A DNA stretch of 21,320 bases from JBBAAW01 sp964574405 (lineage in GTDB: Bacteria > Patescibacteriota > WWE3 > UBA101185 > UBA10185). The notes beneath the pieces are model-generated. The model made no database searches. It was not told the DNA's origin and saw nothing but the letters and a program-made list of their open reading frames with translations. The stretch lies in contig CAZNNN010000010.1 in the NCBI GenBank assembly GCA_964574405.1, positions 1 through 21,320 on the forward strand. The letters are read 5' to 3'. Shown in pieces: positions 1-7,253 of the stretch; the first letter of the stretch is position 1, and each line of letters starts with the position of its first letter. The position numbers were made by a program, and so were the translations under genes.

Positions 1-582
1 CGCAAATTTGGAGATGGCAGAGCCGTACATTTTGTCTACCAAGCCTTTAGGCTCTTCTTCCAGAAAAACTAGGTGTTTAGCAAAGATCTCTTTTAGTTTT
101 TCTTTATCGGTAGGGTTTATATTTAAGAAAATCCTACCCGGCAATTTTTCTATGGTATCTACGCACAAAATTGTTTCTGTTCCGTAGGTCTTAAAAAAGA
201 ATTGCTTAAGCTCGTGCCAGTAATAAAACTGCTCGCTTGCGTACCAAACGCCGTGATTACTTACCTCGTGTTTTACCTCTGTGGCAGGGCTTTTGGAGAG
301 CATGTAGTACAAAAATCCCGCGCTGGCGATAACAATAATCAAAAGAAACTCCTGCATAAGAGCAAAAAGGAGCGACACAGAAACTGCAATAACAATTAGC
401 GTTTTAGCGGTCTTTTGAGACATCTCTTTAACAACCCTATTTGGGGCAGACCACGCGAGTTCAACCACTTTTTCCCCATAAGATTTTGGGTCGACTTGGG
501 GAACGGGGGCATTATCTGTGGGCGTAAAGGCGTCTTTTTTTCTGGTGAGTCCTATAAACGATGTTACATCTTTTAGTTGCAT
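1..582 (-). CDS. Membrane protein of unknown function, 3' part cut by window edge
   Basis: The frame is open from an ATG at 582 to the left edge (194 codons, no stop), so the C-terminus is missing. About 60 polar residues (PTDNAPVPQV region) are followed by two hydrophobic segments at about residues 61-76 and 79-94 that look like a membrane hairpin. A soluble region follows with the aromatic stretch FYYWHELKQFFFKTYGTET, which resembles bacterial PH-like/DUF5673-type membrane-associated domains; that resemblance is only an impression. No catalytic motif is visible. The start is supported by a promoter whose -10 ends 6 nt upstream and by the lack of any SD site, which suggests a leaderless message. 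I do not recognise the family with confidence. Confidence 0.75.
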   Translation of the reverse strand, partial: MQLKDVTSFIGLTRKKDAFTPTDNAPVPQVDPKSYGEKVVELAWSAPNRVVKEMSQKTAKTLIVIAVSVSLLFALMQEFLLIIVIASAGFLYYMLSKSPATEVKHEVSNHGVWYASEQFYYWHELKQFFFKTYGTETILCVDTIEKLPGRIFLNINPTDKEKLKEIFAKHLVFLEEEPKGLVDKMYGSAISKFA

Positions 583-588
583 ATTTTT

Positions 589-616
589 AGTTTACCATTT
601 TAAATCTTAATGTCCA
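589..616 (-). promoter_or_regulatory. Promoter of the left-edge gene, leaderless type
   Basis: On the minus strand, TGGACA (611-616, 5/6 to TTGACA) is followed by a 16-bp spacer and TAAACT (589-594, 4/6). Only 6 nt separate the -10 from the ATG, so the transcript is expected to start at or next to the start codon. Confidence 0.5.
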
Positions 617-629
617 TCTCCTAAAATGG

Positions 630-663
630 GAAGAAGCCACGGGCGCAAGCCTGTGGTTTCTTC
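630..663. repeat. 15-bp-stem hairpin with GCAA loop, IS200/IS605-end-like
   Basis: The arms are GAAGAAGCCACGGGC (630-644) and GCCTGTGGTTTCTTC (649-663), with loop GCAA at 645-648. As + strand RNA all 15 pairs form (two are G-U); as - strand RNA the same two positions become A-C mismatches. It lies in the 88-bp gap between the serpin stop and the left-edge gene and has no U-tract on either side, so it is not a standard intrinsic terminator. The GAAG..CCAC/GTGG..CTTC shape resembles hairpins at IS200/IS605 ends and REP elements, but no transposase or second end is present. Confidence 0.55.
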
Positions 664-670
664 ACCTTAA

Positions 671-2086
671 CTAAAGCCCTCTCACAATACCCACAAAAAG
701 ATTTGCTTGAGTTTCCTCGTTGATGATAGCAAAAAAGAAAGGTTTGTTTACATCCATTACAAAAGGTACGACGCCCGCATCAATTACGGTTACCGCGGTG
801 GCTTCCGTGCCCTCCTCGTTTACATCTATATAGGTTTTGTGAATAACATCGCTCACATAAAAGTCCTTGCTTGAGCCGTCCGCGGAGAGTTTAGAAAAGT
901 CCGCTTTTTCTGCGTCAAACGGCAATACTAGCCCCATGCTTTTTAGAATTGGTTTCATTTTTCCGCTGTATTCCAGTTTAAACTTGGGTAAATACAGCGT
1001 TCCGTTTTTTTCTTTAAACGAGTTTATCCAAGCCTGCCAGGTTAAAATATCAAATTTTCCTAGTAGCGTGGTTACACCCAGCTCCTTTGGTAAAAGCACC
1101 ACCATACTATATTTTTGATCTGCTCCATAAGGTAGTTTTACTGCCTGAAAAAGTTCGTTTTCAAAGTATTGAAAGTTGTTGCGCTCCATTTTCATGCCCA
1201 GTACAGGCGTTTTAGTGCCGTTTTGTTTGTAGAAGTCGCGATTTTCGATTTTGGTAGCCTCAAATTTGTACTTCCAAACCCCATTAAAATACGCTGTATT
1301 TATAATTATTGATGCGGTTTCTGGATCTATTTGCTCTGGTACAACGCCCACTATTTTTCCCGTGGTATTGCCAAAAACCCAATCGTTGATAGTTTTAGAT
1401 GCTTGGGGGCTGGAAAAATCCAAGTTTGTTATGTAGGCGTTATAGTTTGCTTGCGCGTCCTTTAAAAGTAGCTCGTTAAGGCTAACGCCGTTTTTTATCC
1501 AAATAGAGTTGGTAAGGTTGGAAGAAATTCCTGGGGTATCGGTGTTAAGTCGAGCCGTTAAAAACTTGGCTGACTCGTTTAAGTCGTATAAACTAAAGCC
1601 GGAAATTTGCAGAACATTAGCCAGCTGATCTTTAGTGGACGCATTTGCCCCGTTAAATAAAATATCAAACGCTAGACCCATGCTAGTGGGGGAAAGTATT
1701 ATATTTTGGGTATTGGTTTGATCACTAAAAACAGCATTCTTCAAAAGTTCAAACCCAAATTTGTTTTGGGTAAAAGCTAGGCGCTGGGCTTTTTTAGTTT
1801 GGATATCGTATTCTACCGTGGGGTCTTTTTGTGGCGGGTTTGTAACAACTTCATTTCCCTGCACTGGTCCTGTCCAAAGCCGTAAACCGTTGGGCAAAAA
1901 TCTGCAAACACCGGTAGCGTTGGGTTTAGTGCTTTCCAATGTGCATTCATAAAGCCTAGGACATCTGTATTCTTTTACATTAGCGTTTTCGCCTCCGCAT
2001 GTTTTTCCACTATATTTAACGGAATAAACCACGGCTGCAAGTGTGGGCAAGGCTATGGCTAGGATTAAAATTTTTCTACTGGACAT
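671..2086 (-). CDS. Membrane-anchored serpin (serine protease inhibitor)
   Basis: A 471-aa protein. Residues 4-24 form an N-terminal hydrophobic anchor or signal. Next is a small four-Cys module (C30, C42, C48, C61; spacing 11/5/12), then a full serpin fold from about residue 100: LSPTSM (131-136), the conserved NTAYFNGVWKYKF region (263-275), hinge EEGTEATAV (424-432) and VNKPFFFAI (446-454). A hinge with Gly at P15, Thr at P14 and small residues after it is typical of inhibitory serpins, which trap proteases by loop insertion. Counting from the hinge puts P1 near the Ala-Gly-Val-Val stretch, suggesting an elastase- or subtilisin-like target (inference). The ATG at 2086 is preferred over an upstream in-frame codon because AAGGGG lies 5 nt before it. 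It follows L25 by 54 bp and also has its own promoter-like element. It probably acts outside the cell or at its surface. Confidence 0.93.
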   Translation of the reverse strand: MSSRKILILAIALPTLAAVVYSVKYSGKTCGGENANVKEYRCPRLYECTLESTKPNATGVCRFLPNGLRLWTGPVQGNEVVTNPPQKDPTVEYDIQTKKAQRLAFTQNKFGFELLKNAVFSDQTNTQNIILSPTSMGLAFDILFNGANASTKDQLANVLQISGFSLYDLNESAKFLTARLNTDTPGISSNLTNSIWIKNGVSLNELLLKDAQANYNAYITNLDFSSPQASKTINDWVFGNTTGKIVGVVPEQIDPETASIIINTAYFNGVWKYKFEATKIENRDFYKQNGTKTPVLGMKMERNNFQYFENELFQAVKLPYGADQKYSMVVLLPKELGVTTLLGKFDILTWQAWINSFKEKNGTLYLPKFKLEYSGKMKPILKSMGLVLPFDAEKADFSKLSADGSSKDFYVSDVIHKTYIDVNEEGTEATAVTVIDAGVVPFVMDVNKPFFFAIINEETQANLFVGIVRGL

Positions 2087-2097
2087 AGTACCCCTTG

Positions 2098-2126
2098 AGT
2101 ATAAGCGCATCGGTTCATTTTTACAA
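2098..2126 (-). promoter_or_regulatory. Putative serpin promoter
   Basis: On the minus strand, TTGTAA (2121-2126, 4/6) is followed by a 17-bp spacer and TATACT (2098-2103, 5/6), ending 11 nt before the serpin ATG. It lies in the L25-serpin gap, so the serpin could be expressed independently of L25. Confidence 0.45.
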
Positions 2127-2140
2127 AAAACGCCGTTTAG

Positions 2141-2860
2141 TTACTTTTTATCGCTTTTTGCTTTATCCTTTTCGCCTTTTTCTGCTTTCTTTTCTTCTTC
2201 TCGCTTGGCTTTTTCCTCATCGCTTAACTCTGCCGTAGCAGTAACTTTAGCCAAAGCTTCTTCCTCGGTAAGTGCGGGGGCTATTTCTTCCTCTATCTTC
2301 ATTTCCTCCACCTTATCCAGCTTTGCCACAGGCTCGTTTGCGTTGTATTCGCTAATTTCCACTTTAGCTCTGTTGTACTCTAGATCCGCAACCTTTATTT
2401 CGTCGCCAATGTTAATAAGCTTTACTGCGTCAATTATAAACTCTTTTGGCAAATCGCTAGGCAAGGCTTCCACGGTAATCTCGTTAAGCAATTTAAGCAG
2501 TATGGCCTCGCCCGCCTTTATTAAAGGATTAAGCTCCTCGTTAACAATTTCCACGGGAATTTGCGCGGTAAGCTTTTCTTTAAGGTCAACCTTTCTAAAA
2601 ACTGCGTGAATTGGTTTAAGACTCATGGGGTTTAGTTGAACTTCGCTAATTAAAACTTTAAAATTTATGCCCTCCAAAGCAAAATCAATAAGAGCTGTTT
2701 CACCGGCATCTTTATAAACCTTGGAAAATTCCACAAAACCCAGCGTTACCGGTAAAGATGGCTTGGCTTTCTCCATTACTACGCCCGGCAAACTGTTTTG
2801 CTTTCTTAAAGGCTTATTGTGTTTTCCAAATTCACTTCTGGTTTTTGCATTAATCTGCAT
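2141..2860 (-). CDS. rplY: 50S ribosomal protein L25/TL5/Ctc
   Basis: A 239-aa protein. The N-terminal half (about 1-90) is the L25 5S-rRNA-binding beta-barrel: KTRSEFGKHNKPLRKQNSLPGVV corresponds to the usual R..G...R.LR..G.IPAV motif and LNPMSLKPIHAVFRKVDL to the conserved L.P...K..HVDF..V. The C-terminal TL5 domain (about 95-185) contains LKLLNEITVEALPSDLPKEF and a GDEIKVADL segment. The tail, from about 190, is Glu/Lys-rich and low in complexity. This is the long Ctc form, not the 94-aa E. coli form. The start at 2860 is supported by AAGGAG 5 nt upstream. The first 55 bp overlap the 3' end of the zinc-ribbon gene in another frame. Confidence 0.92.
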   Translation of the reverse strand: MQINAKTRSEFGKHNKPLRKQNSLPGVVMEKAKPSLPVTLGFVEFSKVYKDAGETALIDFALEGINFKVLISEVQLNPMSLKPIHAVFRKVDLKEKLTAQIPVEIVNEELNPLIKAGEAILLKLLNEITVEALPSDLPKEFIIDAVKLINIGDEIKVADLEYNRAKVEISEYNANEPVAKLDKVEEMKIEEEIAPALTEEEALAKVTATAELSDEEKAKREEEKKAEKGEKDKAKSDKK

Positions 2861-3162
2861 AGCGACTCCTTTTTTAGGGCTTGGTGCAGGTCTAAAAGCT
2901 CCGTATACGAAATTTCCTTTAATTTTGTAAACTTAACCACTTCTTCTGACACTAGATCCGTTATCATGGGCGTGGTGGCATTACCCGCCATGGTAAGCGT
3001 TACCATGCTCTGTGATTGACAACTAGAGCAAACCACATGTCCAATGGTGATAAGTGGCATTTTGTCGTTAAGTAGGGCAAAAGCACTATCTTTTAACGAC
3101 GCTCCGCATCTGTAGCATTTGGTATCTGCCAACTTATTTTTTATGTAAGCCTGTTCAACCAT
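2806..3162 (-). CDS. Zinc-ribbon protein of unknown function upstream of rplY
   Basis: A 118-aa protein. Two CxxC knuckles (C16-Y-R-C19 and C45-S-S-C48) form a probable four-Cys zinc ribbon in the first half. The second half (about 60-118) is predicted helical and charged, without recognisable motifs. The ATG at 3162 is chosen over a TTG at 3201 because the TTG sits inside the -35 element of a good promoter. It ends 55 bp inside rplY, an unusually long same-strand overlap, so the two are certainly co-transcribed and possibly translationally coupled. The pairing with L25 suggests a role near translation or RNA, but that is inference only. Confidence 0.75.
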   Translation of the reverse strand: MVEQAYIKNKLADTKCYRCGASLKDSAFALLNDKMPLITIGHVVCSSCQSQSMVTLTMAGNATTPMITDLVSEEVVKFTKLKEISYTELLDLHQALKKESLCRLMQKPEVNLENTISL

Positions 3163-3172
3163 AAGATAATGG

Positions 3173-3201
3173 ATTCTACAACAACGGGAATTGTATAGCA
3201 A
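3173..3201 (-). promoter_or_regulatory. Promoter of the zinc-ribbon/rplY unit
   Basis: On the minus strand, TTGCTA (3196-3201, 4/6) is followed by a 17-bp spacer and TAGAAT (3173-3178, 5/6). The -10 ends 10 nt before the ATG at 3162, so any leader would be only about 3-4 nt and no SD is possible. Confidence 0.55.
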
Positions 3202-3214
3202 TTGGGGTTAAAAA

Positions 3215-6200
3215 TCAACGGTAACTTAAATTTAGGCGCAAATCACTGTTTAAGATACTTTTGTATTCGTAAACATTGTCTGTAACTATGCCAGCGGGAA
3301 TGGGTTGATTTATCCGCCCGGGCAGGCTAATTTTTGTACCAAAAGGTGAAACAAACATAAATCTTATGCTGTCGTTTTGAGTGCCTGGTTGTTTTTGCCA
3401 AACTAAGCTGTATTTATTGCCATCTTTTTTGGCGGATAAGCTTGCAGGCAAGTCGTAATTAATAATTAAACTCACTTTTTCTTGCGGATTTACTACAACA
3501 GAATATTCAAAGGAAGTGTATTTGCCTATTTTAGTTATTACAATTTTATCAAAAATATTAACTCCGTCTGTTGCCCCCATTACATCACTAGGCTTTTCTA
3601 ACGATGTAGCCTCCTGTCCACCCATTAAAAAAGCACCCGTTAATTTAGAGCCGTTTTGCACCAAAACCCGCACATAATTTTTATACGGACCTCCGGGCCA
3701 ATCTGCATTCTTTTGGGTGTTTTCGTAAGTAAGCTCTAATTCCCCTCGTAACACGCCATCAGAAGTTTTGCTCGACACGGCATAATTTATGCCGTTTTTA
3801 ACATAGTAATTAGATTTAGTTCCACCCACATTAGCGTTGACTACATATAAATAATCGCTATCTACCGGTGTGTCTATAAGCGAACCATCCCAGCCTTTTT
3901 CTGCTAAATATTTAGAAAGGTGCGTTCCATAAAGGTTAAGCAGAAGATGTTTTTGCTCCAGCGAAGAATACAAAACTCCTAAAAGAGCAGGGATTTTTTC
4001 TTGCGGTAAAGAGAAAACGCTTTCTAGCATCTTGCCACCCAAAACCGTTATAAAAGCTTTTTTAGAGCTCACGCCTGACTTAAAATCAAAGTCGCTATGA
4101 AATTGCGCTCGTTCGTACATGTTATCCACCCTAATTTCCTCGTCATACGCGGTAAGATACACAGGACCAAGTACAGAAAGTAAGTCCCGGGTAAAATACA
4201 GATCCACCGCAAAAACGCCATCAAAACCTTTACCATCCACCAATTTAAACAAGTTATTTATTACCTGCGAGCTTGCCGGAAAACTTGGATTCCAGTTAGC
4301 ATTTCTAATGTAAAGCGACTCCTCGTCTAAAGCCTGTTTTAACGCCTCTGGGGATGTTATCTCTGCATTTGCTTGGCTTAATTTTAGCTGACCATCTGGA
4401 TTGTAAACATCATCAATCTCAATTTTAGCGATCTTACCCTTTGACAACTCCACCACCGCGTACGAACCCAAAAATCCACCAGTAGGTCTAAGCTCGTTAT
4501 TGTTTTGAAAAAGTAGTAGGTAACGCTTATCGCCCGCAAAACCTATAATTTGCGGAAACTCCAAGGCAAGTTGAGTTAAAAAGTTGCTGTTTTTGTTTAT
4601 TTTAGCCAGAGCTGCGCTGTACTCATCAAAGTCGTTCCGCATATTTTTTGGCAAATCTTCCCTTTTAACCCCTAGTAAACTAGCCTGGGCAAACTCCAAA
4701 GCCTTTTTGGCATCCATAAAATATTGTGCCGACTCTTTAAAACTTTGGGCATTAAAATTAATTTCCCCCGCGGGTTTAACACCATCCCACAGATTAGAAA
4801 AAGGTTCTGCCCCTAAAGAAAGACTGTGCAAAGCAGAAGAAAAGTTTTTAGCCGACTCTACAAACGCTAACAAAGACTGGTGGGTATCCGCCTTGCCTGC
4901 TATTTTAAATACCAACGCCGTTTTGCCCAAGGCTTTTTCTAGTTTAGCCAAGTGGTTATAAGCGTTTTCACTTAATTTTTGCGACTCTTGCGAGTCCAGC
5001 TTGGAAATGGAAAGCTGATATTTTTCTAGGTTGTTAAGTGCAGATTTAGCGTGAGTGTACGACTGCAACAAAGGAACACCAAGCAGTATTACAATCAAAA
5101 TTGCCACCCCGATCACGCCCAGTAATAAAGTCCTGATTTTATCGCCCACATGACTCTTTACCTGTCGGACATTTTTCTCCGTCCTACACAAAAACAGTTT
5201 AAGGGGATTAATTTTTGGCTCTGGCCTTTTGGGCACACTAATTGTTTGCAAATCCTCTTTGGGTGCAACGCTGGTACTGGCAACTTTTTGGTTAAGTAAA
5301 ATACCCGCCTTAAAGGATTTGGTGTTTGGTTTGTAACCAAAGGATTTTAATGTTTTAGCTAGCCCGTCTTTAAGCTCAATTTTTGGTAACCAAACGGGCG
5401 GATAAACTGGGGACTCTACTACCGGCTCCAAAAAGTTGCCTGGTGCGTCCACAAATTGTAAATCCACCTTACCATCCGCCAAAGATTTTAAAATGTATAC
5501 CACCTCTAATGTGGTATTGGGCTTTTCGCGTGCTAAGGTAAAGGCTTGCACATCACTTTGAGAAAAAAGGCTTTTTACCAACCCGTTAACTGCATCACTC
5601 ACATACAGGTAAAACTCTTTTCTTACCCCATCACCTAAAATTTGCATGGGTTTGGAGTCAAGCACACTTTGCATCAGCCCCCCCAACTCTCCACCGCGTG
5701 CGAGACTCATACCCGGACCATAAAGTAACCCCAAATTTACCAATCGCACATCCAAACCCCAATGATTTTTGTACTCACCAACTAGCGTTTTAGCATATTT
5801 TTGCATCTCATCAGCGGTTAATTTATTGTTATCCTTAGCTTTAATTTGCGACACTACGGGACACACTAGCGCAAATTTTGCCTGCGAACGCTTTGCTAAA
5901 TCTAACAGATTTTTTGTACCTACCCCCGCGGAAAGCAAACCTTCCAAATCAAGCGCGTCTTGCGCATTCACAAAAGTGTCGTAATTACCCAAATGAAAAA
6001 TATAATCCACACTTTCAATAGCGTTAGGCAGTTCTTGGTTTATGTCACAGTCAAAAAGAGCAAATTTTGGACTTTTTAGGAGTCCGTGCAAATAAGCATC
6101 TTTATGTTGGCTAAAGTTGGAAAGCACCACTACCCGGCAATTTTTTACCAAAAGCGTTTCTGCCAGATGCCCCGCCAAAAATCCACCTCCATGCGTAATT

Positions 6201-6250
6201 AATACTGTGGGGGCTAAAGCAGTTTTTTTAATTGTTTTTGCGCTTATCAT
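3215..6250 (-). CDS. Degenerate SDR/epimerase domain fused to DUF4012 membrane protein
   Basis: A 1011-aa protein with two parts. Residues 14-320 have an extended-SDR (NAD-dependent epimerase) fold: the VLITHGGGFLAGHL nucleotide loop (16-29), LLYGPGMSLARGGE and the LGDGVRKEFYLYVSDAV region. The signatures are damaged. GxxGxxG reads HxxGxxA (H20, G23, A26); the YxxxK site, aligned without gaps through LLYGPG, reads A146xxxQ150; the SSS/VYG strand reads CPVVSQI. After a linker, residues 373-396 form one membrane helix. The extracellular DUF4012 region follows, with helical segments (400-560), the family hallmark NNNELRPTGGFLGSY (583-597) and NANWNPSFP (650-658). DUF4012 proteins are common in Patescibacteria and Actinobacteria and usually lie in envelope or polysaccharide loci; their biochemical role is not known to me. 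A Wzz-like gene is divergent from it across 33 bp. The SDR part is probably a sugar-nucleotide or NAD sensor or scaffold rather than an enzyme (inference). Confidence 0.9.
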   Translation of the reverse strand: MISAKTIKKTALAPTVLITHGGGFLAGHLAETLLVKNCRVVVLSNFSQHKDAYLHGLLKSPKFALFDCDINQELPNAIESVDYIFHLGNYDTFVNAQDALDLEGLLSAGVGTKNLLDLAKRSQAKFALVCPVVSQIKAKDNNKLTADEMQKYAKTLVGEYKNHWGLDVRLVNLGLLYGPGMSLARGGELGGLMQSVLDSKPMQILGDGVRKEFYLYVSDAVNGLVKSLFSQSDVQAFTLAREKPNTTLEVVYILKSLADGKVDLQFVDAPGNFLEPVVESPVYPPVWLPKIELKDGLAKTLKSFGYKPNTKSFKAGILLNQKVASTSVAPKEDLQTISVPKRPEPKINPLKLFLCRTEKNVRQVKSHVGDKIRTLLLGVIGVAILIVILLGVPLLQSYTHAKSALNNLEKYQLSISKLDSQESQKLSENAYNHLAKLEKALGKTALVFKIAGKADTHQSLLAFVESAKNFSSALHSLSLGAEPFSNLWDGVKPAGEINFNAQSFKESAQYFMDAKKALEFAQASLLGVKREDLPKNMRNDFDEYSAALAKINKNSNFLTQLALEFPQIIGFAGDKRYLLLFQNNNELRPTGGFLGSYAVVELSKGKIAKIEIDDVYNPDGQLKLSQANAEITSPEALKQALDEESLYIRNANWNPSFPASSQVINNLFKLVDGKGFDGVFAVDLYFTRDLLSVLGPVYLTAYDEEIRVDNMYERAQFHSDFDFKSGVSSKKAFITVLGGKMLESVFSLPQEKIPALLGVLYSSLEQKHLLLNLYGTHLSKYLAEKGWDGSLIDTPVDSDYLYVVNANVGGTKSNYYVKNGINYAVSSKTSDGVLRGELELTYENTQKNADWPGGPYKNYVRVLVQNGSKLTGAFLMGGQEATSLEKPSDVMGATDGVNIFDKIVITKIGKYTSFEYSVVVNPQEKVSLIINYDLPASLSAKKDGNKYSLVWQKQPGTQNDSIRFMFVSPFGTKISLPGRINQPIPAGIVTDNVYEYKSILNSDLRLNLSYR

Positions 6251-6283
6251 GGGCAGACCTTGGCTATAGTATATAATAATCTA
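6251..6283. promoter_or_regulatory. 33-bp bidirectional promoter, SDR-DUF4012 / Wzz-like
   Basis: The + strand has a perfect TATAAT (6272-6277) with 6 nt to the GTG at 6284. The - strand has TATACT (6268-6273) with 17 nt to the ATG at 6250. The two -10 boxes overlap, so open complexes in the two directions should exclude each other. Neither direction has a good -35. The minus leader carries AGGTCTGCCC directly before ATG. Confidence 0.5.
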
Positions 6284-6862
6284 GTGGAACTTAAAATAGC
6301 AACCAGATTGGTTACATTTTCATTGTTTGTTGGACTTGCGGGAGCGGGTATCTCCACGATTTTACCCAATCAATACACTGCCAAAGGGCTTTTGGTTGTC
6401 ACTAGAAAAGCAGACGAACCCAATAAAGAGGTTTTTACCTACGAGGGTTATTATGCAGAGCAAACCGCTACCTCCTACACGCCAACCTTTTTAGCCATTT
6501 TACAAAGTCCAAATAATTTAGCATCCGCGGATAGTAGCATAGACGCCAAAAAATTAGCGCGACTAGTAAAAGCCAAACGAGACGGTACACAGGCGATTGT
6601 TTTAAGTGTAAAGGGTGAAACTCCGCAAGACGCTGTAAATCTTTGGGAAAAGGTAGCGGACTCGGCTATCCAAACGCATACCAAACTACAGATCTCTGCT
6701 GATCCGCTACTAACAGTTACCAAAACGCCCAATTCGCCAATTACATTAAAGACTTATCCCAAATGGTTAACTGTTTTTGGTGCTAGTTTTGCCTTTTCTG
6801 TTGTTATTATGGCGTCTATGCTAATAATTGCCCGCTACCTTAAGGAGGAACATGATTATTAA
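6284..6862 (+). CDS. Wzz/YveK-like polysaccharide chain-length or tyrosine-kinase adaptor protein
   Basis: A 192-aa protein from the GTG at 6284. Two membrane helices (about 6-27 and 161-184) flank an exported domain, the topology of the Wzz_N / capsular polysaccharide co-polymerase family. Other family-like features are the sequence after TM1 (LPNQYTAKGLLVVTRK, matching the usual P.Y.A...L.V), a conserved-looking VKGETPQDAVNLWEKVADS segment and proline-rich TPNSPITLKTYP before TM2. No cytoplasmic kinase domain follows. The GTG is favoured because a perfect TATAAT ends 6 nt before it; a TTG at 6260 would lie upstream of that -10. Its end overlaps rnhA by 11 bp. It probably sets the length or export of a surface glycan made elsewhere. 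Confidence 0.7.
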   Translation: MELKIATRLVTFSLFVGLAGAGISTILPNQYTAKGLLVVTRKADEPNKEVFTYEGYYAEQTATSYTPTFLAILQSPNNLASADSSIDAKKLARLVKAKRDGTQAIVLSVKGETPQDAVNLWEKVADSAIQTHTKLQISADPLLTVTKTPNSPITLKTYPKWLTVFGASFAFSVVIMASMLIIARYLKEEHDY

Positions 6863-7253
6863 CACAGATGGGGGCTCGCGCGGAAATCCCGGACCAGGCG
6901 CGTGTGGGGCGGTTCTAAAAGACAGAAACGGCAATATAGTAGCACAAAAGGGCAAGTTTTTAGGCGTTTGCACCAACAATGAGGCAGAATATCAAGGACT
7001 TATTTTAGGACTGGAAACCGCGTTAGAAATGGGGGCAGACACGGCGGAGATTTTAATGGATAGCGAGCTGGTGGTTAAGCAACTAAAAGGGCAGTATCGT
7101 GTTAAAAACGCCAAACTTTTCCCACTTTATCAACAAGTTAAGGGTTTGGGGGGAAAAATTGGTCAGGTTTCTTACCGCGCCGTCCCAAGAGAGCAAAATA
7201 AATTAGCCGATGCTGTGGTTAATAAGGTTTTAGACGAGCAACTTCATGCGTAA
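6852..7253 (+). CDS. rnhA: Ribonuclease HI family protein
   Basis: A 133-aa enzyme that cleaves the RNA strand of RNA-DNA hybrids. The four carboxylates of the family are visible: D6 in NTDGGSRGNPGPG, E46 in TNNEAEYQGL, D70 in LMDSELVVKQL and D120 in NKLADAVVNK. It lacks the basic handle insertion of E. coli RNase HI, like the shorter archaeal/YpdQ-type members. The ATG at 6852 has AAGGAGG 5 nt upstream. It overlaps the Wzz-like gene by 11 bp and the next gene by 8 bp, so the three genes form one transcript. The neighbours suggest no functional link beyond co-transcription. Confidence 0.93.
   Translation: MIINTDGGSRGNPGPGACGAVLKDRNGNIVAQKGKFLGVCTNNEAEYQGLILGLETALEMGADTAEILMDSELVVKQLKGQYRVKNAKLFPLYQQVKGLGGKIGQVSYRAVPREQNKLADAVVNKVLDEQLHA

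Noticed and set aside
3161..3201. Earlier TTG start for the zinc-ribbon protein at 3201
   Set aside because: The TTG coincides with the -35 of a good promoter, and the added residues contain no family-like sequence.
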